64,000 nucleotides of DNA from Liquorilactobacillus satsumensis DSM 16230 = JCM 12392 (GTDB lineage Bacteria > Bacillota > Bacilli > Lactobacillales > Lactobacillaceae), in assembly GCF_001435195.1 (NCBI RefSeq), contig NZ_AZFQ01000036.1:1-64000 (forward strand), written 5' to 3'. The notes below the pieces were generated by a model. It was not told where the DNA came from. It searched no databases and saw only the letters and a program-made list of their open reading frames with translations. Made by a program: the position numbers and the translations under genes. Of this stretch, positions 1 through 8,331 are shown piece by piece (the first letter of the stretch is position 1; every line of letters starts with the position of its first letter).

Positions 1-276
1 GAAAATCCCAGAACGATTTTCGACAATCTCTTTTATTTTAGAGGACTTTTGTCACACCCCCCTCTTTTATTCTGGATAAACGTGTTCCATAAGTCAAAAT
101 TCTCCATCTAACTTCGAATTACTCATAGCAAAGTACTCGCGATGTTCGTAATTTCGAGTTAGTACTCAAATTTTCCTGACTTATGTCACACTCGCTTTTT
201 CCGTAACTAAACTTGAATTATCCATAATTGGCAACGAGTCGGAAACGCTTATTTAACCATAATCATTGAAGCTGAA
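1..276. other. Intergenic region downstream of the sigma factor gene
   Basis: No coding sequence is supported here. Most of it is copy 1 of the hairpin repeat element (41-190, minus orientation). The remainder is AT-rich and lies downstream of the minus-strand sigma factor gene. It contains only a weak inverted repeat (AATTA/TAATT near 214-228), so I see no clear terminator. Confidence 0.5.
41..190 (-). repeat. Hairpin repeat element, copy 1 (inverted relative to copies 2 and 3)
   Basis: Read on the minus strand, this stretch matches 18321-18490 almost base for base. Both start TGTGACATAAGTC, run through the core pairs CTAACTCGAAATTAC / GTAATTCGAAGTTAG, and reach GACTTATGGAACACG and TTTATCC(A/G)GAATAAA. 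The element has short terminal inverted repeats (CATAAGTC / GACTTATG) and an internal stem, so it could fold as a cruciform of about 105 bases. In this copy the distal terminator hairpin seen in copies 2 and 3 is not intact. No reading frame is present, so this resembles a MITE or REP-type element. Confidence 0.8.
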
Positions 277-837
277 TCAATCTAAGATCCGGCGCGCCTT
301 TTCGTGCACATCGCTGCGCCAATTATAGACTGTCTGGCGCGAGACGTGCTCTTGCTTGGCAAAGTCGCTGATCTTTTGTCCCAGCAGACGGCTGTTGAGA
401 TAGCGTTGTTCATGTGCCAAGCAAATACTCCATAATTCTTGAAAAAAAGCGGCGGCGGTTAAGTCGGCGGCAAAAGCTAAACCGTTGGGGTCGCTGACCT
501 CAATTCCAGTAGGATGCTCAAAGTCTTGCTTGATTGTGACCAATGGCTCGCACGGTGGATGATACAGCTGCTGATGGCGCAGCAGATCCAACAAACGCCA
601 GCGAATCGTGCGAAAGGCGAACTTACCAAAGGCAGCTGGGACTTCTTGGCTGGGATGCAATTGGCAAAAGCGTTTGTAAGCTTCGACAAAAAGCAGACAG
701 CCTTCTTGCAGCAAGTCTTCATAATCACTGCGAGCCGGTGAGATATGCAGCGACTTGAGCACACCATGGATTAGGCGCATGTTCTGATTTGCCAGCAGGA
801 GGGTAAAAGCCTCTTCAGTTATCTGATTTTGGTTCAT
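277..837 (-). CDS. Sigma-70 family factor, SigH/ComX-like
   Basis: A 186-residue protein with the layout of a small alternative sigma factor. The N-terminal half carries a region-2-like segment (DYEDLLQEGCLLFVEAY, about residues 39-55) followed by a basic stretch with FRTIRWRLLDLLR. The C-terminus has a helix-turn-helix of region-4 type (ISDFAKQEHVSRQTVYNW, about 156-173). Length and pattern fit the SigH/ComX group of lactobacilli, which directs late competence genes, but competence control is inferred from family only. The ribosome site is GGAG at 843-846 on the minus strand. Overlapping palindromes lie just upstream (857-881). The gene diverges from a ComK-like gene at 1047. An ECF-type or prophage-type sigma factor is the main alternative. 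Confidence 0.7.
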   Translation of the reverse strand: MNQNQITEEAFTLLLANQNMRLIHGVLKSLHISPARSDYEDLLQEGCLLFVEAYKRFCQLHPSQEVPAAFGKFAFRTIRWRLLDLLRHQQLYHPPCEPLVTIKQDFEHPTGIEVSDPNGLAFAADLTAAAFFQELWSICLAHEQRYLNSRLLGQKISDFAKQEHVSRQTVYNWRSDVHEKARRILD

Positions 838-856
838 CGAATCACTCCAATTGTTT

Positions 857-881
857 TTGAATTGTGATTCAAGGCCTTGAA
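857..881. promoter_or_regulatory. Overlapping palindromes upstream of the sigma factor gene
   Basis: TTGAATTGTGATTCAA (857-872) overlaps the perfect 14-base palindrome TTCAAGGCCTTGAA (868-881). Both lie 20-45 bases upstream of the sigma factor start, in its 5' leader or promoter. They could be operators or an mRNA hairpin. No known consensus is claimed. Confidence 0.4.
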
Positions 882-1046
882 CTTCTTTAGCATAAACTAA
901 TTAGCAGATTAATTAAGTATAGAGTAAAAATTAATTCATATAGAGATAAAAAATTAGTATAAATAACAAACTTAAAATGGTACAATCAAAGTGCACCAAT
1001 AGGAGTGCTAACAATTCACAGCTATCCCTAGAGGGGGATAACTGAA

Positions 1047-1814
1047 TTGGGAAAAAATTTCCTAAATATCTTCAAAATTCATAGCGAGCGGTATGCAGAA
1101 CTAATCAAGCAGGCGGAGTTCGACGATGAGGCAGTCATCAATGCTCATACAACACTTTTGGTAATGGATTGCCAGTCTTTTCCGGAGTTGAACTGCAAGT
1201 CATTCTTATTAGATCAATACCGCGGCATTATTAAGACCAATAAGGAGACCCGGAAGCTGATCAATCAGTTTGTTGCTCAGCGGCCGCTTTCTTTTTGGGG
1301 GATGCGAATCTTTTCTGCTTGCACTGCTCATCAAGGGGCACTATCTTATGTTTTTGGCAACACAATCTTAATACCTTTGACCGGCGCCACCCAGCATTCG
1401 ACGCACTGGCTGATGCTCAACAAAGTCAAGAGCAGCTCGTTCAACCATGAAAGACGGACCATGAATGTGTGGTTCTCGACCTTGGAACAAAAGCTTTTGC
1501 ACGTTGAGATTGCAGTCAAAAAGGCGGTCGTCCATCAGCACATTGTTCAGGCCATGAAGACCCATATCACGCAAAGACGGTTGCTTGACGCTTTAATGCG
1601 CGATTTCAACGTCAGCGAAGCAGCAGGTCAGCTGCAGTATCTGGCAGAGCATTTTGATGAAGAGACCGACTACGTCACGCTGAAGAATTACACTGCCGCA
1701 TGGAAAGAAGAGATTGTAACTGCGACGCTCAAAGAAATACTCGGAGCCGAGGTAACACCAGCGTTAACGCAGCAGTATCTGCGGGCGCTCCGTAAAAAAT
1801 GGGAAAGGTTATAG
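1047..1814 (+). CDS. Possible ComK-like regulator (tentative)
   Basis: A 255-residue protein read from a TTG start behind the ribosome site GAGGGGGA (1031-1038). Residues about 107-124 (ILIPLTGATQHSTHWLML) and the following hydrophilic stretch resemble the ComK core of Bacillus, which reads FLFP-T-S...GWISHVHV followed by a residue segment used in DNA binding. An S-x-Y/A-G-type segment precedes it. The protein is longer than classical ComK (about 190 residues) because of a roughly 70-residue C-terminal extension of predicted helices. Adjacency to a SigH/ComX-like sigma gene supports a competence-related role. The match was made by eye and is weak, so an unrelated hypothetical protein remains possible. 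Confidence 0.45.
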   Translation: MGKNFLNIFKIHSERYAELIKQAEFDDEAVINAHTTLLVMDCQSFPELNCKSFLLDQYRGIIKTNKETRKLINQFVAQRPLSFWGMRIFSACTAHQGALSYVFGNTILIPLTGATQHSTHWLMLNKVKSSSFNHERRTMNVWFSTLEQKLLHVEIAVKKAVVHQHIVQAMKTHITQRRLLDALMRDFNVSEAAGQLQYLAEHFDEETDYVTLKNYTAAWKEEIVTATLKEILGAEVTPALTQQYLRALRKKWERL

Positions 1815-1967
1815 ATTATAGCGAGCCCGCAGCTTGACAAAAACAAACTAGCGCTATTCATTGAGTCACTACAGGAGGAAGTTCTTGGATTGGTATTATT
1901 GGCAAACAAATAAAAAAATATGGATACTGTGAAGAGGTTTTAAAGGTATCTCCTACGGTGCACGTAA

Positions 1968-1995
1968 GAAACAGTGAAATAATTGACACTGTTTC
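1968..1995 (+). other. Perfect 9-bp hairpin
   Basis: GAAACAGTG (1968-1976) is an exact inverted repeat of CACTGTTTC (1987-1995) with a ten-base loop. It sits just before a stronger terminator. It has no T-run, so its role is unknown. Confidence 0.5.
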
Positions 1996-2012
1996 GAAAA
2001 ATAACGAAAATA

Positions 2013-2060
2013 TGGCTCCAGCAGCACTGACAATCAAAGTCAGCGTTTCTGGGGCTTTTT
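2013..2060 (+). terminator. Rho-independent terminator before EPS locus 1
   Basis: The arms GGCTCCAGCAGCACTGAC (2014-2031) and GTCAGCGTTTCTGGGGCT (2039-2056) pair with few mismatches around a short loop and end in TTTTT. It would insulate the EPS leader from the upstream gene. Confidence 0.75.
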
Positions 2061-2088
2061 ATGTGGTTTAAAGGTAATTAAATACCAG

Positions 2089-2325
2089 TTTAAGATATCA
2101 AATGATATGTGCAAAATAGTTTGTAAACAAATCTTTACAAAAAAAGTTTTGCAGAAAACGTTTGCTTGTTTTACAATAACTAGGTGTTAATGTTTAAGAA
2201 ATTGTTAATTTATTCACTTTTTAGTTAACTTCCATGATTTTTTTAAAAAAAGGTAGCTAAAACTATAAGGTTACATTTGTTAATTTATATTTCTTTAAAT
2301 TCGTAGCTGTGTATAATAAACGTAT
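2089..2325 (+). promoter_or_regulatory. EPS leader region, copy A
   Basis: This stretch aligns with 18604-18835, upstream of the second EPS locus. Shared blocks include GCAAAATAGTTTG, TTGCAGAAA, GCTTGTTTTACAATAA, and further down CTAAAA..ATAAG and ATTTA. The best block covers about 92 bases. Both copies carry the same promoter spacing, so they are duplicated control regions of one family. Confidence 0.8.
2149..2177 (+). promoter_or_regulatory. Promoter of EPS locus 1
   Basis: The -35 box is TTGCAG (2149-2154) and the -10 box is TACAAT (2172-2177), with a 17-base spacer. The identical boxes and spacing recur at 18662-18690, which supports function. A leader of nearly 190 bases then precedes the first gene. 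Confidence 0.7.
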
Positions 2326-2371
2326 AACTGAATGTTAAGAACTTATTAAGTAAGCTAGGGGAGATTGTTCC

Positions 2372-3043
2372 ATGGAAAATTTCGAGGGGGAGCACGGACA
2401 TTTAATTCAGCTCGACAAGACTAAGATTGATCATCGCTATGTTTATCGAGTTACCAAGCGGATGGCAGATATTCTTTTCAGTGTGGGAGGAATTATCGCT
2501 TTGTCACCGCTTTTTGTGTTACTTGCAGTTGCTATTAAGCTTGAAGAACCAAGTGGAACGATTCTCTACAAGCAGGAACGCTTAGGCCGCAGAGGTCGAA
2601 AGTTTTTGATTTATAAATTCCGCTCGATGTGCATGGATGCAGACCAAAAATTAGCGCAGCTGAAAAAATATAATGAAGTGGGCGGTGCGATGTTTAAGAT
2701 GAAGCATGATCCACGAGTTACGCGGGTGGGGCGCTTAATTCGCAAGTTCAGTCTTGATGAACTGCCCCAGCTCTTTAATGTTTTACGCGGAGAGATGAGT
2801 CTTGTCGGTCCGCGCCCACCGTTGCCGCATGAAGTTGAGCAATACAGTGAGTATGACAAGCAGAGATTATACGTTATTCCGGGGTGTACTGGTTTGTGGC
2901 AGGTCAGTGCGCGCAACGAAGTCGGCTTCGAAGAAATGGTCGAGTTAGATCTGAAATATATTCAAAAAAGCAATTTATTATATGATTTTACTTTAATTTT
3001 AAAAACAGTAAAAATAATGGTGCTCCCTAATGGGGCATATTAA
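2372..3043 (+). CDS. Priming glycosyl-1-phosphate transferase, short form (EPS locus 1)
   Basis: A membrane enzyme that moves a sugar-1-phosphate onto undecaprenyl phosphate, the first step of repeat-unit assembly. At 223 residues it contains only the catalytic domain. One hydrophobic segment (about 33-56) is followed by KFRSM (82-86), the SLDELPQL catalytic motif with Asp-Glu at 129-130, and EMSLVGPRPP (141-150), all typical of the WcaJ/CpsE/RfbP family. It lacks the N-terminal four-helix domain present in the locus 2 enzyme at 20131. It is the first gene after the locus 1 leader. The sugar (Gal, Glc or other) cannot be read from the sequence. Confidence 0.9.
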   Translation: MENFEGEHGHLIQLDKTKIDHRYVYRVTKRMADILFSVGGIIALSPLFVLLAVAIKLEEPSGTILYKQERLGRRGRKFLIYKFRSMCMDADQKLAQLKKYNEVGGAMFKMKHDPRVTRVGRLIRKFSLDELPQLFNVLRGEMSLVGPRPPLPHEVEQYSEYDKQRLYVIPGCTGLWQVSARNEVGFEEMVELDLKYIQKSNLLYDFTLILKTVKIMVLPNGAY

Positions 3044-3060
3044 GAAAGTGAGTGTTTTGT

Positions 3061-3948
3061 GTGAAAGGAATTGTTTTGGCAGGCGGAAGTGGCACAAGGC
3101 TTTACCCGATTACGCGTGGAATCTCCAAACAATTGATTCCAGTATACGATAAACCAATGATTTATTATCCAATCTCAACTTTGATGCTGGCAGGTGTTAA
3201 AGATATTTTGGTAATTTCAACCCCACGTGATATTCAACATTTCGAAGATTTATTGGGTGATGGATCCGATCTGGGAATTAATTTTTCATATGCAGTTCAA
3301 AAGCAGCCAAATGGATTGGCAGAAGCGTTTATTGTGGGTAAAGAATTTATTGGTTCTGACTCGGTTTGTTTAATTCTAGGGGATAACATCTATTATGGCA
3401 GCGGAATGTCTAAGTTGTTGCAGCAGGCTGCGGCTAAGAAAAATGGTGCAACTGTCTTTGGATATCATGTCAATGACCCTGAAAGATTTGGAGTCGTTGA
3501 TTTTGATGACAAGATGCATGCACTCTCGATTGAAGAAAAGCCATCGCAACCTAAGAGCAATTATGCAGTAACAGGTCTGTACTTCTACGATAATCAAGTG
3601 GTTCAAATTGCGGAAGACTTGGAACCTTCACCACGTGGCGAATTAGAAATCACAGATGTGAATAAAGTGTATTTGAAGAGAAATCAATTAGACGTGAAGC
3701 TGATGGGGCGCGGGTATGCTTGGCTTGATACCGGGACCCATGATTCTATGCTGGAAGCTGGAAGTTTCATTGCGACAATTGAGAAACGTCAGAGCTTGAA
3801 GGTAGCTTGTTTGGAAGAGATTGCTTATCGGATGGGATATATTGATGCAACACATTTGGAGCAATTGGCACAACCAATGAAGAAGAACGATTATGGACAA
3901 TATTTGCTGCGGCTGTTAGCGAACGAAAAGGGAGAAAAGATCGGATGA
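3061..3948 (+). CDS. rmlA: Glucose-1-phosphate thymidylyltransferase
   Basis: Makes dTDP-glucose from glucose-1-phosphate and dTTP, the first step of dTDP-rhamnose synthesis. The nucleotide-binding signature GGSGTRLYP sits at residues 8-16 and EEKP is near the catalytic lysine. The full length of 295 residues is usual. The GTG at 3061 gives the canonical MKGIVLAGG start and has AAGTGAG about eight bases upstream. A GTG at 3052 is also in frame but sits too close to any ribosome site. The gene overlaps rmlC by four bases (ATGA), so the two are translationally coupled. Confidence 0.95.
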   Translation: MKGIVLAGGSGTRLYPITRGISKQLIPVYDKPMIYYPISTLMLAGVKDILVISTPRDIQHFEDLLGDGSDLGINFSYAVQKQPNGLAEAFIVGKEFIGSDSVCLILGDNIYYGSGMSKLLQQAAAKKNGATVFGYHVNDPERFGVVDFDDKMHALSIEEKPSQPKSNYAVTGLYFYDNQVVQIAEDLEPSPRGELEITDVNKVYLKRNQLDVKLMGRGYAWLDTGTHDSMLEAGSFIATIEKRQSLKVACLEEIAYRMGYIDATHLEQLAQPMKKNDYGQYLLRLLANEKGEKIG

Positions 3949-4514
3949 AGATTATTAAAACAAAGTTGCAAGACGTTAAATTAGTAGAAACTGATGTGTT
4001 TGGAGATCATCGCGGCTTCTTCACTGAGACCTATACTAAGAACAAATTTCAAAAAGCAGGAATTGACATTGACTTCACGCAAGATAACCAGTCACTTTCG
4101 GTTGAACCAGGTGTTTTACGTGGAATGCACTATCAATTGGCACCTTACGCCCAGACTAAGTTACTACGAGCTGTGACTGGTGTAATCTATGATGTTTTGG
4201 TGGATATCCGTAAGGGATCACCTACATATGGAAAATGGGAAGGTTATCTTTTAAGTGAATATAATCATCGGCAATTATTGGTTCCAAAAGGCTTCGCACA
4301 TGGTTTTGTAACGCTAACTCCGAATGTCAACGTTGCCTATAAGGTGGATGGATATTATGCGCCAGAGGCTGACGGTGGAATTGCTTATGATGATCCTGAG
4401 ATTGGCATTGAATGGCCAATGCCGCTTGACCATCTAATTCTTTCAGACAAGGACAAGAAGCATCCATGCTTGAAAGATGCCAAGCTTAATTTCGTCTACG
4501 AGGAGGGAAAGTAG
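3945..4514 (+). CDS. rmlC: dTDP-4-dehydrorhamnose 3,5-epimerase
   Basis: Epimerises dTDP-4-keto-6-deoxyglucose at C3 and C5 on the way to dTDP-L-rhamnose. The cupin-fold protein of 189 residues keeps the catalytic His in VLRGMHYQL (His62), the DNQS stretch, and VPKGFAHGF. It starts inside the end of rmlA and is followed by rmlB. Its presence points to L-rhamnose in the polymer, consistent with rhamnosyltransferase-like genes downstream. Confidence 0.95.
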   Translation: MKIIKTKLQDVKLVETDVFGDHRGFFTETYTKNKFQKAGIDIDFTQDNQSLSVEPGVLRGMHYQLAPYAQTKLLRAVTGVIYDVLVDIRKGSPTYGKWEGYLLSEYNHRQLLVPKGFAHGFVTLTPNVNVAYKVDGYYAPEADGGIAYDDPEIGIEWPMPLDHLILSDKDKKHPCLKDAKLNFVYEEGK

Positions 4515-4515
4515 G

Positions 4516-5499
4516 ATGAATCTTTTAGTCACTGGTGGAGCAGGTTTTATCGGTAGTAATTTTATTCATTACATGTTGCAAAAATATCCTACCTATAAGA
4601 TTGTCAACTTGGATTTGTTAACTTACGCAGGCAATTTACACAACCTTGATGATATCAAAGATAATCAGCAGTACACGTTTGTGCAAGGTAATATTACTAA
4701 TCGGGAATTGGTGACGCATCTAGTGGAAGAGTACCACCTAGACACCATTGTTAATTTTGCTGCTGAGAGTCATGTTGATCGTTCGATTCTTCATCCAGAA
4801 ATCTTTGTAGAAACTAATGTACAAGGGACCCTAGCTTTGTTAGATGTAGCTAAGCGGTGTAATTTAAAGAAGTATTTACAAGTTTCAACTGATGAGGTGT
4901 ATGGAACATTAGGAGCAAAAGGCTATTTTAAGGAAACAACACCTTTGGCACCGAATTCACCATATTCAGCAAGCAAAGCCTCTGCGGATCTTTTAGTGCG
5001 AGCGTATTACGAAACTTATGGTTTGAATGTTAATATTACTCGCTGCTCGAATAATTATGGCCCCTATCAATTTCCTGAAAAGTTAATTCCATTAATGACA
5101 TCTAATGGGATGGATGGCAAAAAATTGCCGATTTACGGCGATGGCAAAAACATTCGTGATTGGCTACATGTTTCGGATCATTGTCAAGCAATTGATCTTG
5201 TATTGCATAATGGCAAGAAGGGTGAGGTTTATAATGTCGGCGGGCACAACGAACGTACTAATAACGAAATTGTACATTTGATTGTAAACAAACTTGGTTT
5301 AGGCGAAGATGCAATCGAATATGTGCAGGATCGACTTGGACATGATAGACGGTATGCTATAGACCCGACTAAAATTGAAACTGAGCTAGATTGGAGACCC
5401 AAGTATACATTTGAGGTTGGAATTCAGGAAACAGTTGAATGGTATTTGAATAATGAGAAATGGTGGAGACCTTTGAAAGAGAATGCAACCATATATTAA
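4516..5499 (+). CDS. rmlB: dTDP-glucose 4,6-dehydratase
   Basis: Converts dTDP-glucose to dTDP-4-keto-6-deoxyglucose with bound NAD. The short-chain dehydrogenase fold shows TGGAGFIGSN at the N-terminus, the STDEVYG motif, and the Y-x-x-x-K pair in SPYSASK. The ATG at 4516 has GGAGGGAAAG just upstream; the frame is open 39 bases further but without a site. At 327 residues it is slightly short but complete. The order rmlA-C-B is common in lactobacilli, yet rmlD, which normally follows, is absent from the whole window. Confidence 0.95.
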   Translation: MNLLVTGGAGFIGSNFIHYMLQKYPTYKIVNLDLLTYAGNLHNLDDIKDNQQYTFVQGNITNRELVTHLVEEYHLDTIVNFAAESHVDRSILHPEIFVETNVQGTLALLDVAKRCNLKKYLQVSTDEVYGTLGAKGYFKETTPLAPNSPYSASKASADLLVRAYYETYGLNVNITRCSNNYGPYQFPEKLIPLMTSNGMDGKKLPIYGDGKNIRDWLHVSDHCQAIDLVLHNGKKGEVYNVGGHNERTNNEIVHLIVNKLGLGEDAIEYVQDRLGHDRRYAIDPTKIETELDWRPKYTFEVGIQETVEWYLNNEKWWRPLKENATIY

Positions 5500-5620
5500 A
5501 TTCCTTTGATGTTTCATCAAAATCTATTAGCAATATTTATCTTTGTAAATTTTAAAAGTTAATATTTTTATGTATATAAAAACTGCATTTCTTGTAGCTA
5601 TTACTGGAGGAGAGAAATGG

Positions 5621-6415
5621 ATGACGGAGAAGAAGATAGATTTGAGTATATCAATAGTTGTCTATAAAGACTACTTAAGTGCGTTTGAAACAATTAAATC
5701 CATTGAAACATTCACAAATGTTAATATAAAAAAAATAATTTATGTAATTGATAATTCTAATGAAAAGAGTGATAGTAAAAAAAGGTTCTTAAAAAAAATA
5801 AAATTATATGAAGATATATGCTTTATTAGTACCGAAAAAAATTTGGGGTTCTCTAAAGCACATAATTTAGTTATTGAAAAATTATATTCGAAATATCATG
5901 CGATAGTTAATCCAGATGTAATCTTGCATGAAGATTCTTTTGAAAAAATTATTAATTTTATGGAACTTAATCAAAAAGATGTTGGTATGGTTATTCCTAA
6001 GATAGTTGATCCGAATGGAATCTTGCAATTGGCTTATAGAAGGGAATTAACCATACTGGACATGGTAGTACATTTTTTTAATGCGAAATTGTTTCGCAAA
6101 AGATATGACTATCACACTATGAAAGAAAAAAATTTTGATAAATCTTTTTCGGTACCTTTTGGACAGGGTAGCTTTTTAGTTATTCAGACTTCTTTATTTA
6201 AGAAGCTAAATGGATTTGATGAAAGGTTTTTTATGTATATGGAAGATGCGGATTTGTGCAAGAGAGTAAATCAAGTTTCTAAGCTTAAATATTTTCCAAA
6301 TTCTGTTGTTGAGCACAAATGGGTAAGGGGTTCACATAAAAACCTAAAGCTGCTAAAAATTCATATAGTTTCTATGGTAAAATATTTTCAAAAATGGGGT
6401 ATAAAACTTTTTTGA
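5621..6415 (+). CDS. GT2 glycosyltransferase, rhamnosyltransferase-like
   Basis: A GT-A fold transferase of 264 residues that would add a sugar to the lipid-linked repeat unit on the inner membrane face. It shows ISIVVYKDY at the start, NLGFSKAHN, a VNPDV metal-binding type motif, and ERFFMYMEDADLCKRV, a pattern typical of WbbL/RfbF rhamnosyltransferases. The ATG at 5621 lies seven bases after GGAGGAGA (5606-5613), so an upstream in-frame ATG at 5570 is not used. The sequence becomes markedly AT-richer from here on. The acceptor is unknown. Confidence 0.85.
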   Translation: MTEKKIDLSISIVVYKDYLSAFETIKSIETFTNVNIKKIIYVIDNSNEKSDSKKRFLKKIKLYEDICFISTEKNLGFSKAHNLVIEKLYSKYHAIVNPDVILHEDSFEKIINFMELNQKDVGMVIPKIVDPNGILQLAYRRELTILDMVVHFFNAKLFRKRYDYHTMKEKNFDKSFSVPFGQGSFLVIQTSLFKKLNGFDERFFMYMEDADLCKRVNQVSKLKYFPNSVVEHKWVRGSHKNLKLLKIHIVSMVKYFQKWGIKLF

Positions 6416-6425
6416 GGAGGAATCT

Positions 6426-7337
6426 TTGATTAATAAAGGTATAATATGCGCAGGCATTGTTTTATATAATCCCGAATTAAAATTGTTGGGGAAAAATATT
6501 GATGCAATTTCAGCACAAGTTAGTAAAATATACTTGTATGATAATGCTTCGGATAACATTGAAAAAATAGAGGTCCTTGTGAGGGACTATGAGAACATTG
6601 TTTTACTAAAGGGGAGTTCAAATTTAGGAATAGCTTATGCTCTAAATGTATTAATAGGGCTAGCTAAAAAAGACAGTTATTCTTGGTGTTTAACTCTTGA
6701 CCAAGACTCTATATGTGCTGATAATTTAATAAGTAGCTATCTTGGCTATTTAAGTTGTGAAAGAGTGGCATTAGTTTGCCCATTTATCATAAATAATAAT
6801 AAATATACTTTTGAAGAATATAAAAAACTTTCTCTTCCAAGTTATACAAAGATTAGTGATCCTATCAATTGTATAACCTCAGCGTGTTTAAATAATGTAA
6901 AAATAATTGAGAGTCTCGGTGGTTATCGGGAGGAACTTTTTATTGATTGTGTTGACACCGAGTTGAATTGTAGAGTCTTGATGAATGGTTTTCAGATTAT
7001 CAGAGTTAATAGTACCTATCTTATTCAATCTATGGGTCAGGCAAAGCAACTAAGAAGTTTAACTTGGCTATATGATAAAACTAAATTAAGTTTTTTACGT
7101 AGAATTAAAACTGTTTCAGTTTATAGTGACAAAAGACTTTATTTTGAATCTCGAAATTCCAGATATGTTAGGAAAGTATATAGTAATCATGGAAAGAGAA
7201 CTGGCTTTTTATTTATGTTTTTTTTGTTTTGTTATTTTACGCTTTTTTATCCTTATAATCGAAATAGGTTAATTATGTGGAAAAATATTGTGAAGGGGTT
7301 TAGAGATTATTCTAAGATTATTGGTGAAAAAAAATGA
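6426..7337 (+). CDS. GT2 glycosyltransferase, rhamnosyltransferase-like
   Basis: A 303-residue GT2 enzyme with a TTG start behind GAGGAGGAATC. The motifs AGIVLYNP, YDNASDN, NLGIAYALN and LTLDQDS match the RfbN/RfbF rhamnosyltransferase group. A hydrophobic segment near residues 258-275 may anchor the C-terminus to the membrane. It overlaps the next gene by four bases. Donor is inferred from the family and from the rml genes upstream. Confidence 0.85.
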   Translation: MINKGIICAGIVLYNPELKLLGKNIDAISAQVSKIYLYDNASDNIEKIEVLVRDYENIVLLKGSSNLGIAYALNVLIGLAKKDSYSWCLTLDQDSICADNLISSYLGYLSCERVALVCPFIINNNKYTFEEYKKLSLPSYTKISDPINCITSACLNNVKIIESLGGYREELFIDCVDTELNCRVLMNGFQIIRVNSTYLIQSMGQAKQLRSLTWLYDKTKLSFLRRIKTVSVYSDKRLYFESRNSRYVRKVYSNHGKRTGFLFMFFLFCYFTLFYPYNRNRLIMWKNIVKGFRDYSKIIGEKK

Positions 7338-8326
7338 TATCTGTTGTAATTGCGGTTTTTAATAGCAATAAGAGTTTTCTAAAAAAACAGTTGAATTCTA
7401 TAAAAAATCAAAGTATTTTACCCACAGAGGTAATAATAGTTGATGATTGTTCAAATAACGGAACTGCTGAAGCCATTAAAGAATATATTTTTAATAATAA
7501 GTTAAATAGTTGGAGTGTCTTTGTAAATAAAAAAAATATTGGATACAAAAATTCATTTGCAAAAGCTATTTCTCTTACTAAGGGGAGTATTATTGTACTT
7601 GCAGATCACGATGATATATGGCTTCCTGATAAACTCAAATTAATTAGAGAGCAATTTAAAAAAAACAAAGACATATTGTATCTTGCTACTAGTTTTAAAA
7701 AAATAGACGAGAATGACAAAACTATTGTAACTAAAGAAAGATGGCAACATGCAAATAATAATTTAATTCGGAGAGGCATTAGGAAGAACGAGTTGAATAA
7801 GATGTCATTTCAAGATATAGCTATTTATAATATTTCACCAGGTTGCTGTTGTGCTTTTAGTTCTAAAATAAAACAAGCTTTTTTAAAACTTTATAGTTAT
7901 GATTTACCACACGATTGGAAATTAGCTGTTATAGCTGCTTTAAATGATGGATTATATTACTTGGATAAGGTTACCACAATGTACAGACTTCATAATAGAA
8001 ATACAATAGGATTGGGGCATGAAAGTGACTATAGTAAAAGAATTCAGTTATTGTTAAATGGGCTTAATGAAAAAAAAGCAATGGTGAACGTAATTGGAAA
8101 AATCAAGATGTCGCCTAATGTTCAAGAATTAAGGTATGAAAGAAAAATTATAAAACTATTTTATAGAAGAGTTTCTTTAATGAAGTCTAAAAAGATTTTA
8201 AAATATGGTTTTCCATTATTAGTAAGATCGCTTAAATTTGGGAAGCTTTATGAGAGTATATTGCTAGATTTTGTTACTATATGTAAGGAAAATCATAGAT
8301 ATTTAAGACTTATAAGGAAAAGGTAA
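7334..8326 (+). CDS. GT2 glycosyltransferase
   Basis: A 330-residue family 2 transferase. The N-terminus ISVVIAVFNSN and VIIVDDCSNNGT form the nucleotide-binding part. ADHDDIWLPDKL supplies the metal-binding acidic motif, and LPHDWKLAVIAA lies in the acceptor half. The pattern is close to streptococcal and lactobacillar rhamnosyl- or galactosyltransferases. The start overlaps the previous stop (ATGA). Donor and linkage cannot be assigned. Confidence 0.85.
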   Translation: MISVVIAVFNSNKSFLKKQLNSIKNQSILPTEVIIVDDCSNNGTAEAIKEYIFNNKLNSWSVFVNKKNIGYKNSFAKAISLTKGSIIVLADHDDIWLPDKLKLIREQFKKNKDILYLATSFKKIDENDKTIVTKERWQHANNNLIRRGIRKNELNKMSFQDIAIYNISPGCCCAFSSKIKQAFLKLYSYDLPHDWKLAVIAALNDGLYYLDKVTTMYRLHNRNTIGLGHESDYSKRIQLLLNGLNEKKAMVNVIGKIKMSPNVQELRYERKIIKLFYRRVSLMKSKKILKYGFPLLVRSLKFGKLYESILLDFVTICKENHRYLRLIRKR

Positions 8327-8331
8327 TAATA

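Larger units (their letters stand above)
1815..2088. other. Intergenic region before EPS locus 1
   Basis: No gene is supported here. A 15-codon frame from TTG 1885 to 1932 has a strong site (AGGAGGAA, 1874-1881) but is too short to judge. Two hairpins follow, at 1968-1995 and 2013-2060, and then the conserved EPS leader begins. Confidence 0.5.

Noticed and set aside
1885..1932. 15-codon frame with a strong AGGAGGAA ribosome site after the ComK-like gene
   Set aside because: It is too short to judge, has no recognisable sequence and lies before terminators. It is mentioned but not called as a gene.
2150..2166. cre-like sequence (AGAAAACGTTTGCT) at the EPS locus 1 promoter
   Set aside because: It has two mismatches to the consensus, and the homologous promoter at 18662 lacks the central CG, so conservation does not support it.
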